The position numbers and the translations under genes are program-made. From CAVRQM01 sp963838805 (GTDB lineage Bacteria; Pseudomonadota; Alphaproteobacteria; Acetobacterales; Acetobacteraceae), in contig CAWISK010000004.1 of the NCBI GenBank assembly GCA_963838805.1, forward strand, positions 240,493 through 304,492: a stretch of DNA of 64,000 nucleotides. The letters run 5' to 3'. Position 1 is the first letter of the stretch. Every line of letters starts with the position of its first letter. A model generated the notes under the pieces. That model had not been told where the DNA came from. It was given only the letters and a program-made list of their open reading frames with translations, and did not search any database. Shown here piece by piece: positions 9,747 through 19,162 of the stretch.

Positions 9747-10589
9747 CTACGCCACCACGACGCGCCGGTACAGGTGCCAGGTGGCGTGCCCCAGCACCGG
9801 CAGGACGATGGTCAGGCCCAGGAACAGCGGAATCGACCCGATCACCAGCCCGAACGCCACGATCAGGCCCCAGATGGCGAAGACGACCGGGTTCTCGATC
9901 GTCGCGCGCACCGAGGTCGAGACCGCCACATCGACGCCGACATCGCGATCCAGCAGCAGCGGGAACGAGACGATGCTGATCGCCAGCGCCACCACCGCGA
10001 ACAGGAAGCCCACGCCGCATCCGACCACGATCATCGCCCAGCCGGCACCGGTGGTGAACACCTCATGCGCGAAGGCCATGACCGAGACCGGCGGCTTCGG
10101 CCCGAGCGTCACCAGATAGATCAGCCCGGCCACCACGAGCCAGGCCAGGAACAGGGCGATCAGCAGCAGGCCCAGCAGCAGCACCGATCCGGCGGCGGGT
10201 GAGCGGGCGACGCCGAAGGCATCCGCCCAGCCGATCGCCGCCCCCTGTTCGCGCCGCCGGCTCATCTCGTTCAGCCCCACCGCGAATAGCGGCCCCAGCA
10301 GCGCGAAGCCAGCCGCCAGCGGAAAGAGCAGCGGCACCACGTCGTGGCCAACGGCGAACCGGGCGAGCACCAGGCCGATCACCGGATAGATGATGCACAG
10401 CACCACGACGTCGGTGCGCGCCTGGGAGAAATCGTCGAGGCCCGCGCGCAGGGCCGCCTTCAGATCGGCCACGCCGATGCGGCGGATCACTGGCGGGGAG
10501 AGGCTCGCGGTTCTGGGATGCGGCGCCGCGGCCTCGCCGCTGATGCCGATTTGTCCCAGTCCCCATTCGAGCGGATTGCGGATGGTCAT
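9747..10589 (-). CDS. DUF2189 multi-pass membrane protein
   Basis: A 280-residue integral membrane protein of the DUF2189 family, function unknown. The family-typical segment is the soluble lead VADLKAALRAGLDDFSQAR followed by hydrophobic spans around VVVLCIIYPVIGLVLARF, VPLLFPLAAGFALLGPLF, VLLLGLLLIALFLAWLVVAGLIY, AMIVVGCGVGFLFAVVALAI and VFAIWGLIVAFGLVIG. The chosen ATG at 10589 follows GGAGGG by about ten bases; an ATG at 10607 would place the start before that site. It ends 5 bases after the convergent CBS gene and is divergent from a LysR gene. Confidence 0.82.
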   Translation of the reverse strand: MTIRNPLEWGLGQIGISGEAAAPHPRTASLSPPVIRRIGVADLKAALRAGLDDFSQARTDVVVLCIIYPVIGLVLARFAVGHDVVPLLFPLAAGFALLGPLFAVGLNEMSRRREQGAAIGWADAFGVARSPAAGSVLLLGLLLIALFLAWLVVAGLIYLVTLGPKPPVSVMAFAHEVFTTGAGWAMIVVGCGVGFLFAVVALAISIVSFPLLLDRDVGVDVAVSTSVRATIENPVVFAIWGLIVAFGLVIGSIPLFLGLTIVLPVLGHATWHLYRRVVVA

Positions 10590-10879
10590 GGCCCGACGTC
10601 CCTCCATCGTGCGCGCGAGACCGCAAGCCGCACAAAAGGAGCGTCAGCCGCCCGTGGCGCGCGACCCCACGACCGGAATCCTACGCCTCGCCCAAGCCGA
10701 CGAGCGTTCACGTTTTCGCGTGGGGGCCAAACGCCGCCGCGACCGCCGACGCCCGGCCCGGCAAGGCCGAGAGGTCGCGGCCGAGGGCGGTGCCCAGCGC
10801 CGCCGCTTTGTCCGGGCGCAGTATTCACCGCCGGAGTGAACACGCGGATAATCGGCACCCCGAGGGAGACGAAAACGGC
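10590..10879. other. Divergent intergenic region without a gene
   Basis: This 290-base gap lies between the DUF2189 gene and the LysR gene. Apart from a palindrome at its right end (annotated separately) I see no coding signal; open frames here are GC-driven shadows. Confidence 0.5.
10824..10840 (+). promoter_or_regulatory. Candidate LysR-type operator
   Basis: TTCAC (10824-10828) and GTGAA (10836-10840) form a perfect inverted repeat with a 7-base spacer, fitting the T-N11-A interrupted palindrome bound by LysR-type regulators. It lies 40 bases before the LysR start codon, the normal place for an autoregulatory site. Confidence 0.5.
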
Positions 10880-11836
10880 GTGAACGAATCCCGGCCAGTG
10901 CTCGACCTCTATCTGCTGCGCGTCCTGGCCACGCTGCTGGCCGAGGGCAGCGTCACCCGCACGGCGGTCCGCCTGGATCAATCGCAGCCGGCAATCAGTG
11001 CGGCGCTGCGGCGGCTGCGCGACATCATCGGCGACCCGCTGCTGGTGCGCGGCAAGTCCGGGCTGGTGCCGACCCAGCGCGGCGCAGCACTGCTGGAGCC
11101 GGCGCAGACGGCATTGCGCGAGATCGACCGGATCGTGCGACAGCCCTCGGCGTTCGACCCAGCCCGCTCGCAGCGCAGCTTCCGCATCGGCTCGCCCGAC
11201 TATCTGAACGTGCTGTTCCTGCCCACCGTGGTCGAGCAGTTCCGCCGCCAGGCGCCGGCGGCCCTGCTCGAATGGCACTCGCTCGGCCCCAGCTTCGACT
11301 ACGAACGCGCGCTGGAGAGCGGGTCTCTCGACATCGTCATCGGCAACTGGCCGGAGCCGCCGGAGAGCCTGCGCCGCGCCGATCTGTTCGCCGATCGCAT
11401 GGTCTGCCTGATGTCGAGCCGCCACAGCCTGGCCGGGACCACGCTGACGCAGGAGCAGTATCTGCAAGCGGCACACCTCGCCCCCACGCCGTATTCGCCA
11501 ACCCAGCGCGGCATCGTCGATCTGCACCTCGCCCGCGAGCGCCTGAAGCGGCATGTCGCGGTCAGCATCCCCTATTTCACGCTGGCTCCGTACGTGCTCG
11601 TGGATTCGGACCTGCTGTTCACCACGACCGAGTTCTTCGCCGAATACTACGCGGGATTCCTGCCGCTGACCGTTTCGGCCCTGCCGATCGCCTTTCCGCC
11701 CATGCGCTACTACCAGCTCTGGCACGAGCGCGCCGAACACTCGGCCGAACTGCGCTGGCTCGGCGGACTGATCGGCGAGGCTACGCGAACGCTGCTGCGG
11801 GCGCGCGGGCGCGACCCGGATCAGCCCGCTCCGTGA
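10880..11836 (+). CDS. LysR-family transcriptional regulator
   Basis: A 318-residue LysR regulator. The N-terminal winged helix-turn-helix is clear (LLRVLATLLAEGSVTRTAVRL, then SQPAISAALRRLRDIIGDPLLVR), followed by the two-lobed effector-binding domain (RSFRIGSPDYLNVLFLPTVV, LDIVIGNWPEPPESLRRADLF, and a late block LFTTTEFFAEYYAG). It belongs to the NodD/NahR-like branch. I start at GTG 10880, since GGGAGA lies ten bases upstream and the HTH follows at once. Its 3' end overlaps the convergent guanine deaminase gene by 56 bases. Regulation of the purine genes is possible but a second LysR gene sits closer to them. Confidence 0.88.
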   Translation: MNESRPVLDLYLLRVLATLLAEGSVTRTAVRLDQSQPAISAALRRLRDIIGDPLLVRGKSGLVPTQRGAALLEPAQTALREIDRIVRQPSAFDPARSQRSFRIGSPDYLNVLFLPTVVEQFRRQAPAALLEWHSLGPSFDYERALESGSLDIVIGNWPEPPESLRRADLFADRMVCLMSSRHSLAGTTLTQEQYLQAAHLAPTPYSPTQRGIVDLHLARERLKRHVAVSIPYFTLAPYVLVDSDLLFTTTEFFAEYYAGFLPLTVSALPIAFPPMRYYQLWHERAEHSAELRWLGGLIGEATRTLLRARGRDPDQPAP

Positions 11837-13161
11837 TCTTGCGACCCGCCACATAGGTCGCCGCCACCGAGCGGTCGTCGCCCATCATCATCAACACGAA
11901 CAGCTCCTCGGTCAGACCTTCGGCGCCCTCGCCGTCCACCGCGTCCATCCGATGCGCCATTGCCGGAGTGGCGTGCGCGTCGAGCACCACCAGGTCCGCC
12001 TCGAACCCCGGCTCGATGCTGCCGATGCGCTCCGCCAGATCCAGTGCCTGCGCGTTGCCGCGCGTGATGCAGTGGAACGCCTGCAAGGCGGGCCAGCTCT
12101 GGCCTTGCAGTTGCAGCACCTTGTAGGCCTCGGCGGCGGTGCGCAGCATCGAATAGCTGGTGCCGCCGCCGACATCGGTCGCCAGCGCCATGCGCACCGG
12201 CGCGGCCCGGCGCCGCAGCCGCGCCAGATCGAACAGGCCGGAGCCGAGGAACAGGTTCGAAGTCGGGCAGAACACCGCGACCGAATCGGATTCCGCCAGC
12301 ATGTCGATTTCCGCCGGGCTCAGATGGATGCAGTGTCCGAGCAAGCTGCGCCGGCCCAGCAGGCCATAGTGCTGATAGATCCCCGTGTAGCTGCCCGCCC
12401 AGGGGAACAGGCCGTTGGCGGCGGCGATCTCGGCCGGGTTCTCGCTCAGATGCGTCTGCACGTGCAGATCAGGATGGCGGCGCAGCAGCGCGCCGGCCGC
12501 TTCCAGCTGCGCCTCGGTCGAGGTCAGCGCGAAGCGCGGCGTCAGCGCATAGGACTGCCGGCCGCGTCCGTGCCAGCGCCCGATCAGCGCCTCGCTGTCG
12601 CGCGCGCCCTGCTCGGCGGTGTCGCGCAGCCCCTCGGGTGCGTTGCGGTCCATCATCACCTTGCCCGCGATCATGCGCGTGCCGCGCCGCTCGCTCTCGG
12701 CGAAGAAGGCGTCCACCGATTTCGGGATGCACCGTGCAATACACCGCCGCCGTCGTCGTGCCGTTGCGCAGCAGTTCATCAAGGAAGAAGCGCGCCAGCG
12801 CGTCCGCCACCGCCGGATCGCGCAGCCGCTGCTCCTCGGGAAAGGTGTAGCGGTTGAGCCAGTCCAGAAGCTGCGTGCCGTAGGAGGCGATCACCCGCGT
12901 CTGCGGGTAGTGGACATGCGTATCGATGAAGCCCGGCAGCACCAGCCTTCCGGACTGGTCATCCAGCTCGGTCCCGGGCGGCAGCACCGGCAGCAGGGCG
13001 GCAGCCTCCCCCACTTCGTGGATCAGACCGTCGCGCATCACCACCAGCCCGTCCTCGATCAGCCGGTGGCTTTGCCCGGTGCCCGCCTCCGCCGGATCGG
13101 CGGTAAAGCTCAGCACCCGCCCGCGCACCGCCGTCACCGTGCCAGCCAGCATGTCCGCCAT
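11781..13161 (-). CDS. guaD: Guanine deaminase, one frame break
   Basis: An amidohydrolase of about 459 residues, converting guanine to xanthine and ammonia in the cytosol. Metal-binding and family motifs are in order: PGFIDTHVHYPQ (HxH), the guanine-deaminase-specific DWLNRYTFPEEQR, THLSEN, GHCIHLS and ATDVGGGTSYSML. The frame breaks near 12720, between AVYCTVHP and SVDAFFAE. The ATG at 13161 follows GGGGAGG. It is divergent from a LysR gene that itself precedes xdhABC, so the two enzymes of the guanine-to-urate route flank one regulator. Confidence 0.9.
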
Positions 13162-13281
13162 CTTCCTGTCCTCCCCGGCGGCCGGAGCCTACACGCGATA
13201 GCGCGCCCGCGCCTGCCTCGGCCGCTTGCAGAACCTTCCAAAGAAATCGAACAATGCCCCGGAAGGCCGCCGGGAGGCAGC

Positions 13282-14241
13282 ATGTCCCTGCTGGAGAACA
13301 TCCAGACCTTCGTGCGCGCCGTCGATCTCGGCGGCATGTCGGCGGCCGCCCGCCAACTGCGCCTGTCGCCGGCGATGGTCAGCCACCGGCTGCAACAGCT
13401 CGAGGCGCATCTCGGGGTGCGGCTGCTCAATCGGACCACCCGCGCGTTGCAGCTCACCGAGGCCGGCAGCGCCTACTACGAGGCCTGCCAGGACGTGCTG
13501 CGCGCCGTCGAGCACGCGGACAGCGTGGTGTTCGAGGCCGGCGGGGTGCCGGCCGGGCATATCCGCCTCACCGCCCCGCTCGGCCTGGGCCGACGCAGCA
13601 TCGCCCCGGCGCTGCCGCGCTTCTGCGCGCAGCATGAGCGCATCACGGTGCGGCTGCGCCTGTCCGACCACCTGCTCGACCTGCTGCGCGAGGCGGTGGA
13701 CGTGGCGGTGCGGCTCGCAGTGCTGACGGACACGAGCCTGGTCGCCCGCAAAATCGCCGACTGCCCACGCATCCTGTGCGCAGCACCGTCCTATCTCGAC
13801 GCGCATGGCACGCCAGAGACCGTGCATGACCTGTTCCACCACCAATGCCTGCTGCTGCGCTACCCCGGCTCGCAGCAATATCGCTGGACCTTGCAGACGG
13901 CGGACGGCCCGGCCACGCTGCATGTCGCCGGCCGGCTCGACGCCGATGATTGCGACGTGCTGACCGAGTGGGCGCTGCAAGGCCTGGGGATCACGCTGAA
14001 GCCGGTGTTCGAGGTGGCGGCGCATCTGCGTAGCGGCGCGCTGCGCCCGGTGCTGCCGGCCGCCCCGCCTTTTCCGGCAACCCTGGCCGTGGTGTATCCG
14101 CATCGCCGGCTGCTGCCGGCCAAGGTGCGGGCGATCGCCGATTTCCTGGTGGCCGAGCTGGCGCCGATGGTGGCCGCCGCCCATGCCAGCCTGCGCGACA
14201 CGGAGGCGGCGCGCGCGGCGCATCTTTCGGGAATCTTGTAA
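13282..14241 (+). CDS. LysR-family transcriptional regulator next to xdhABC
   Basis: A 319-residue LysR regulator of the CrgA/AaeR-like type: FVRAVDLGGMSAAARQLRLSPAMVSHRLQQLEAHLGVRLLNRTTR is a textbook LysR winged HTH, followed by LTDTSLVARKIADCPRILCAAPSYL, the usual effector-lobe motif. The ATG at 13282 has GGGAGG five bases upstream. It lies between guanine deaminase (divergent, 120 bases away) and xdhA (same strand, 240 bases on), so it is the best candidate regulator of purine breakdown here. The effector is unknown. Confidence 0.88.
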   Translation: MSLLENIQTFVRAVDLGGMSAAARQLRLSPAMVSHRLQQLEAHLGVRLLNRTTRALQLTEAGSAYYEACQDVLRAVEHADSVVFEAGGVPAGHIRLTAPLGLGRRSIAPALPRFCAQHERITVRLRLSDHLLDLLREAVDVAVRLAVLTDTSLVARKIADCPRILCAAPSYLDAHGTPETVHDLFHHQCLLLRYPGSQQYRWTLQTADGPATLHVAGRLDADDCDVLTEWALQGLGITLKPVFEVAAHLRSGALRPVLPAAPPFPATLAVVYPHRRLLPAKVRAIADFLVAELAPMVAAAHASLRDTEAARAAHLSGIL

Positions 14242-14481
14242 GCTGCTTCCAAAACTGTGGCCGTGACGCCACGGCTGGCGCATGATCTTATCCGCTTGTC
14301 GCCGCCGGAACCTCGCACCGCAACAGACGAGCCAGGCAGCGTCATGGGCTGGGAGGCCCATCCGTCCTACCCACATGATAGCCGGCCCTTTTGCGCCCAT
14401 CCGCGGGTGGCCGGGCTTTGTTCTCAACACGATACCGGAGGCGCGCGCAGCGCGCTCGCACCGGGCCGGGAGCCATGCCGC

Positions 14482-15952
14482 ATGCGCGACCACATCAGTT
14501 TCCTGCTCGGCCATGAGGCGGTGACGCTGGCGGCGTTCGATCCCACGCTGACGGTGCTCGACTGGCTGCGCGACACGCGCCGGCTGACCGGCACCAAGGA
14601 AGGCTGCAACGAGGGCGATTGTGGCGCCTGCACCGTGGTCGTGGCCCGCCCGCAGGAGGATCGGCTGCGCTACCAGGCGGTGAACGCCTGCATCCAGCTG
14701 GTCGGCACGCTGGACGGGTGCCAGTTGCTCACTGTCGAACATCTGAAAGGCGAGGATGGCGCGCTGCACGCTGTGCAGCAGGCGATGGTCGATTGCCACG
14801 GCTCGCAATGCGGCTTCTGCACGCCGGGCTTCGTGATGTCGATGTTCGCGCTGCTGAAGGAGCAGCCCGAACCGCCGGCCGAGGACGCGATCGACGACGC
14901 GCTGGCCGGCAATCTCTGCCGCTGCACCGGCTACGCGCCGATCGTCCGCGCGGCGCAACGCATGTATGCGCTGCACGACGGCGACCGCTTCGCGCGGCGG
15001 GAGGCCGAGACCCTGGCGCAATTGCAGGCGCTGGCGGACGGGACCGGAGTGCATGTGCAGGGCGAGCGCGGCCAGTTCTTCGCCCCCGCCAGCTCCGCCG
15101 AGCTCGCAGGCGTGCTGATGCAGCACCCTGGCGCCACCATCGTCGCCGGCTGCACCGATGTCGGGCTCTGGATCACCAAACTGCTGCGCCGGCCCGATCC
15201 CATCGTCTGGATCGGCCGCGTGGCCGAGTTGCAGCGCATCGAGCAGACGCCCGCCTCGCTCGAAATCGGTGCCGGCGTCACCTATACCGACGCCGCACCC
15301 GCCCTGGCGGCCCTGCTGCCCGACATGGGCGAGCTGATCCGCCGGCTCGGCTCGGTCCAGGTGCGCAACATGGGCACGGTGGGCGGCAATATCGCGAACG
15401 GTTCGCCAATCGGCGACAGCCCGCCCGCCCTGATCGCCGCCGGCGCGGAACTGCATCTGCGCCACGGCAAGGAAAACCGCTCCATGCCGCTCGAGCAGTT
15501 CTTCCTCGCCTACGGCAAGCAGGATCGGCGGCCGGGCGAGTTCGTGGAACGCATCAGTGTGCCCCGGCCGCGCCCCGGCACGCGGTTCCGCGCCTACAAG
15601 ATCAGCAAGCGGTTCGATCAGGATATCACGGCGGTCCTCGGCGCCTTCGCGCTGCGCGTCGAGGACGGCGTCGTGGCTCGAGGCGCGCCTCGCCTATGGC
15701 GGCATGGCGGCGACGCCGAAGCGTGCCGCGCAGGCCGAGGCGGCGCTGCTCGGCCGCGCCTGGAACGGTGCGACCGTGGCGCTGGCGCAGGCCGCTCTGG
15801 ACCGCGACTTCCAGCCGATCAGCGACATGCGTGCGAGCGCCGCCTATCGCCTGACGGTGGCGAAGAACCTGCTGCGAAGGCTCTATGTCGAGACGACGGA
15901 GGAGACCGTCGAAACCCGGCTCGTCGGTGACAGGAGGCTTGCCCATGTTTGA
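14482..15952 (+). CDS. xdhA: Xanthine dehydrogenase small subunit (2Fe-2S and FAD), one frame break
   Basis: About 490 residues. The N-terminal plant-type 2Fe-2S domain has GCNEGDCGACTVVV and a later cysteine (VNACIQL); the second, helical 2Fe-2S domain has CGFCTPGFVMS and NLCRCTGY. The FAD domain follows, with TIVAGCTDVG and RNMGTVGGNIANGSPIGDSPP, and a C-terminal CO-dehydrogenase-flavoprotein-like region. The frame breaks near 15680 and resumes at LAYGGMAATPKRA. It passes electrons from the molybdenum subunit to NAD. The ATG at 14482 follows GGGAG. The stop overlaps the xdhB start by eight bases, typical of translational coupling. Confidence 0.92.
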
Positions 15953-18308
15953 CCAGCCGAACCCAGCGCGGCTCGCGCCCGATCCGGCCGATGCGCTGCG
16001 CCTGCCGCTGCGCCATGACAGCGCGCACAAGCACGTCTCCGGCGAGGCCGCCTATATCGACGACGTGCGGGAACCCGACGGGCTGCTGCATGTCTGCCTC
16101 GGCCTCGCCGAACGCGCGCACGCCCGCATTCTCGATATCGACCTCGATCCGGTGCGCCGGGCGCCGGATGTGGTCCTGGTGCTGACCGGCCACGACGTGC
16201 CCGGCCAGAACGAGATCAGCCCCGTGGGCAAGAACGACGAGCCACTGCTCGCCACCGATCTGGTGCAGTATGTCGGGCACCCGATCTTTGCGGTCGCCGC
16301 CCGCACCCGCCGCGCCGCCCGCGAGGCCGCCCGCCTCGCCGTGGTGCGCTACGAGGATCTGCCGCCGGTGCTCGACATCGAGACGGCGCGGCAGCGCGAT
16401 CCGGTGCTGGTGACGGAGCCGCTGACGTTGCAGCGCGGCGATGCCGCGCGCGCGTTGGCCGAGGCGCCGCGGCGCCTGTCCGGGCGGGTGCGCGTCGGCG
16501 GGCAGGAGCAATTCTATCTGGAGGGCCAGATCGCGCTCGCCGAGCCGGGCGAGGACGGGGATGTGCGCGTGCTCTCCTCGACCCAGCATCCGAGCGAGAC
16601 GCAGCACATCATTGCCCGCGTGCTGGGCGTGCCCGATCATGCCGTGACGGTCGAGGTGCGGCGCATGGGCGGGGCATTCGGCGGCAAGGAGACGCAGGCC
16701 AATCTGTTCGCCTGCGTCGCCGCCCTGGTCGCGACCAGGACCGGCCGCGCCGCCAAGCTGCGGCCGGACCGCGACGACGACATGATCATCACCGGCAAGC
16801 GGCACGACATGGAGATCGATTACGACGTAGGCTTCGACGGCGAGGGCCGCATCCAGGCGGTCAAGATGATCGCCGCGGCGCGCTGCGGCTATTCCGCCGA
16901 TCTCTCCGGGCCGGTGACGGACCGCGCGCTGTTCCACGCCGACAACGCCTATTTCTACCCGGCGGTGCATATGCGCTCGCTGCCGCTCAAGACAAACACG
17001 GTGTCCAACACCGCCTTCCGCGGCTTCGGCGGCCCGCAGGGAGTTGCCGCCGCCGAACGGGTCATGGAGGAGATTGCCTACGCCACCGGCCTCGATCCGC
17101 TGGAGGTGCGCCGGCGCAATTTCTACGGCACCACCGATCGCAACATCACGCCGTACCATCAGGTGGTCGAGGACAATGTCATCGCCGCCATCGTGGACGA
17201 GCTCGAGCGGTCCTGCGACTACGCCGCTCGGCGTGCCGCGATCCGTGCCGCCAATCCGCATAGCCCGGTGATCCGGCGCGGCATCGCGTTGACGCCGGTA
17301 AAGTTCGGCATCTCGTTCACCGCCACGCATTACAACCAGGCGGGCGCACTGGTCCACATCTACAATGACGGCAGCGTGCATCTGAACCACGGCGGCACCG
17401 AGATGGGCCAGGGCCTGTTCTCCAAGGTCGCCCGCGTGGTCGCAACCGAACTGCAGCTCGACCTCGATCGCGTCAAGATCACCGCGACCAGCACCGGCAA
17501 GGTGCCCAACACCTCGGCCACCGCCGCCTCGTCCGGCGCCGATCTCAACGGCAAGGCTGCCCAGGACGCGGTGCGCAAGATCAAGGCGCGGCTGGTCCGC
17601 TTCGCTGCCGCGCACTGGAAGGTGGCCGAGGATGAGGTCGCGTTCCTGCCCAACCGCGTGCGCGTGGGCGATCAGGAGATCCCGTTCCGCACGCTGATCA
17701 AGCAGGCCTACATGGCGCGCGTGTCACTGTCGGCGACGGGTTACTACGCGACGCCGAAGATCCACTGGGACCGCGCCTCCGGCACCGGACGTCCGTTCTA
17801 CTACTACGCCTATGGCGCCGCCTGCTCGGAGGTCGCGGTCGATACGCTCACCGGCGAGCACCGCATCGAGCGAGTCGATATCCTGCACGATTGCGGCCGC
17901 TCGCTGAATCCGGAGATCGACATGGGCCAGGTCGAGGGCGGCTTCGTGCAGGGCGTGGGGTGGCTGACCACCGAGGAACTGATGTGGGACGCACGCGGCC
18001 GGCTCACGACGCACGCGCCCAGCACCTACAAGATTCCCGCCTGCGGCGACCGGCCGCGCATCTTCAACGTGCGGCTGCTCCAAGGTGCCGACAACCGCGA
18101 GGACACGATCTTCCGCTCCAAGGCGGTGGGCGAACCGCCGCTGATGCTGGGCTTCTCGGTGCTGCACGCCATCTCGGACGCGGTGGCGAGCCTCGCCGAC
18201 TACCGCCTCTGCCCGCGTCTCGACGCCCCCGCCACGCCGGAGCGCGTGCTCGATGCGGTCGAGCGGGTCACGGCGGCGGCCGACCTCGCGCGCCGGGATG
18301 CCGCCTGA
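15945..18308 (+). CDS. xdhB: Xanthine dehydrogenase molybdenum-binding subunit
   Basis: A 787-residue intact protein of the xanthine dehydrogenase large-subunit family, which hydroxylates hypoxanthine and xanthine to urate at a molybdopterin centre. Cofactor and substrate motifs are visible: VEVRRMGGAFGGKETQ, NTAFRGFGGPQG (with the arginine of the active site), HLNHGGTEMGQGLFSKV, NTSATAASSGADLNG, and the C-terminal SKAVGEPPLML that contains the catalytic glutamate. It overlaps xdhA by eight bases and xdhC by one base (TGATG). The length fits the bacterial two-subunit enzyme. Confidence 0.94.
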   Translation: MFDQPNPARLAPDPADALRLPLRHDSAHKHVSGEAAYIDDVREPDGLLHVCLGLAERAHARILDIDLDPVRRAPDVVLVLTGHDVPGQNEISPVGKNDEPLLATDLVQYVGHPIFAVAARTRRAAREAARLAVVRYEDLPPVLDIETARQRDPVLVTEPLTLQRGDAARALAEAPRRLSGRVRVGGQEQFYLEGQIALAEPGEDGDVRVLSSTQHPSETQHIIARVLGVPDHAVTVEVRRMGGAFGGKETQANLFACVAALVATRTGRAAKLRPDRDDDMIITGKRHDMEIDYDVGFDGEGRIQAVKMIAAARCGYSADLSGPVTDRALFHADNAYFYPAVHMRSLPLKTNTVSNTAFRGFGGPQGVAAAERVMEEIAYATGLDPLEVRRRNFYGTTDRNITPYHQVVEDNVIAAIVDELERSCDYAARRAAIRAANPHSPVIRRGIALTPVKFGISFTATHYNQAGALVHIYNDGSVHLNHGGTEMGQGLFSKVARVVATELQLDLDRVKITATSTGKVPNTSATAASSGADLNGKAAQDAVRKIKARLVRFAAAHWKVAEDEVAFLPNRVRVGDQEIPFRTLIKQAYMARVSLSATGYYATPKIHWDRASGTGRPFYYYAYGAACSEVAVDTLTGEHRIERVDILHDCGRSLNPEIDMGQVEGGFVQGVGWLTTEELMWDARGRLTTHAPSTYKIPACGDRPRIFNVRLLQGADNREDTIFRSKAVGEPPLMLGFSVLHAISDAVASLADYRLCPRLDAPATPERVLDAVERVTAAADLARRDAA

Positions 18309-19162
18309 TGCAGAGCCGGGCTCGCCGACATGCTGCGGTCGTTGCTGGTGCCGGCGAGCCGGTCGCGCATGTGGTGATCCTGCGCGCCAGTGGCTCGACC
18401 CCGCGCGAGGCGGGTGCTGCGATGCTGGTGACGGATGCCGCGACCTTCGGCACGATCGGCGGCGGGCGGCTGGAGTGGGATGCCGTGGCGCGCGCCCGCC
18501 GCCTGCTCGCGGACGACGAGGCAAGCGCCTCGCTCGACGTGCCGCTCGGACCGGCGATCGGCCAGTGCTGCGGCGGACATGTCAGCCTCGCCATCACCCG
18601 TGGCGATGCGGCGCTCCTTTCCCGCATCGAGGCCGGCGAGCGTGCGGCCGAAGCCGCCCGGCCGACGGTGCTGCTGTTCGGCGCCGGCCACGTCGGCCGC
18701 GCCCTGGCCGTGGCGCTGGCGCCGTTGCCGCTCGTCGTGCGCTGGATCGACGGCCGTGCCGAGGAGTTCGGGGCCGCCGTCCCCGCCGGCATCACCCAAT
18801 GCGTGACGCATGATTGGGAGGGCGAGATCGCCCGTGCTCCCGCCGGCACCGCCTGCCTCGTGCTGACGCACAGCCATGCGCTCGACAGCCTGATCGTGGC
18901 GGCAGCGCTGGAACGCGATGATTTCGCCTATGTCGGGCTGATCGGCTCGCGCACCAAGCGCCGCCGGTTCGAGCGCGGCTTTCGCGATATCGGCATCGCC
19001 GGGGCACGCATCGCCCGCCTGGTCTGCCCGATCGGCGGCGGTTTCGTGCGCGACAAGCGCCCCGAGGTGATCGCCGCCTTCGCGGCCGCCGAACTCCTGC
19101 ACGCCAGCCTGCTATGGCAGGCCCAACAAGCCGATATGACGGGAAGGGAACGGGCCGCATGA
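18308..19162 (+). CDS. xdhC: Xanthine dehydrogenase accessory protein XdhC
   Basis: A 284-residue XdhC/CoxI-family chaperone that inserts sulfurated molybdenum cofactor into xanthine dehydrogenase. The N-terminal XdhC_CoxI domain shows HVVILRASGSTPREAGAAMLV and GTIGGGRLEW; GPAIGQCCGGHVSL holds the paired cysteines. The C-terminal Rossmann-like domain begins PTVLLFGAGHVGRAL and ends with YVGLIGSRTKRRRFERGF and CPIGG. It is translationally coupled on both sides: TGATG with xdhB and ATGA with the following ABC ATPase, which ties cofactor insertion and transport to one transcript. Confidence 0.93.
   Translation: MQSRARRHAAVVAGAGEPVAHVVILRASGSTPREAGAAMLVTDAATFGTIGGGRLEWDAVARARRLLADDEASASLDVPLGPAIGQCCGGHVSLAITRGDAALLSRIEAGERAAEAARPTVLLFGAGHVGRALAVALAPLPLVVRWIDGRAEEFGAAVPAGITQCVTHDWEGEIARAPAGTACLVLTHSHALDSLIVAAALERDDFAYVGLIGSRTKRRRFERGFRDIGIAGARIARLVCPIGGGFVRDKRPEVIAAFAAAELLHASLLWQAQQADMTGRERAA

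Noticed and set aside
14242..14481. Purine or other riboswitch before xdhA
   Set aside because: A 240-base leader is present, but I cannot recognise the conserved loop pattern of purine riboswitches and the expected linkage is weak in Alphaproteobacteria.
13189..15465. Minus-strand open frame of about 758 codons across LysR and xdhA
   Set aside because: Opposite to two well-recognised genes; the amino-acid composition is that of a GC shadow.
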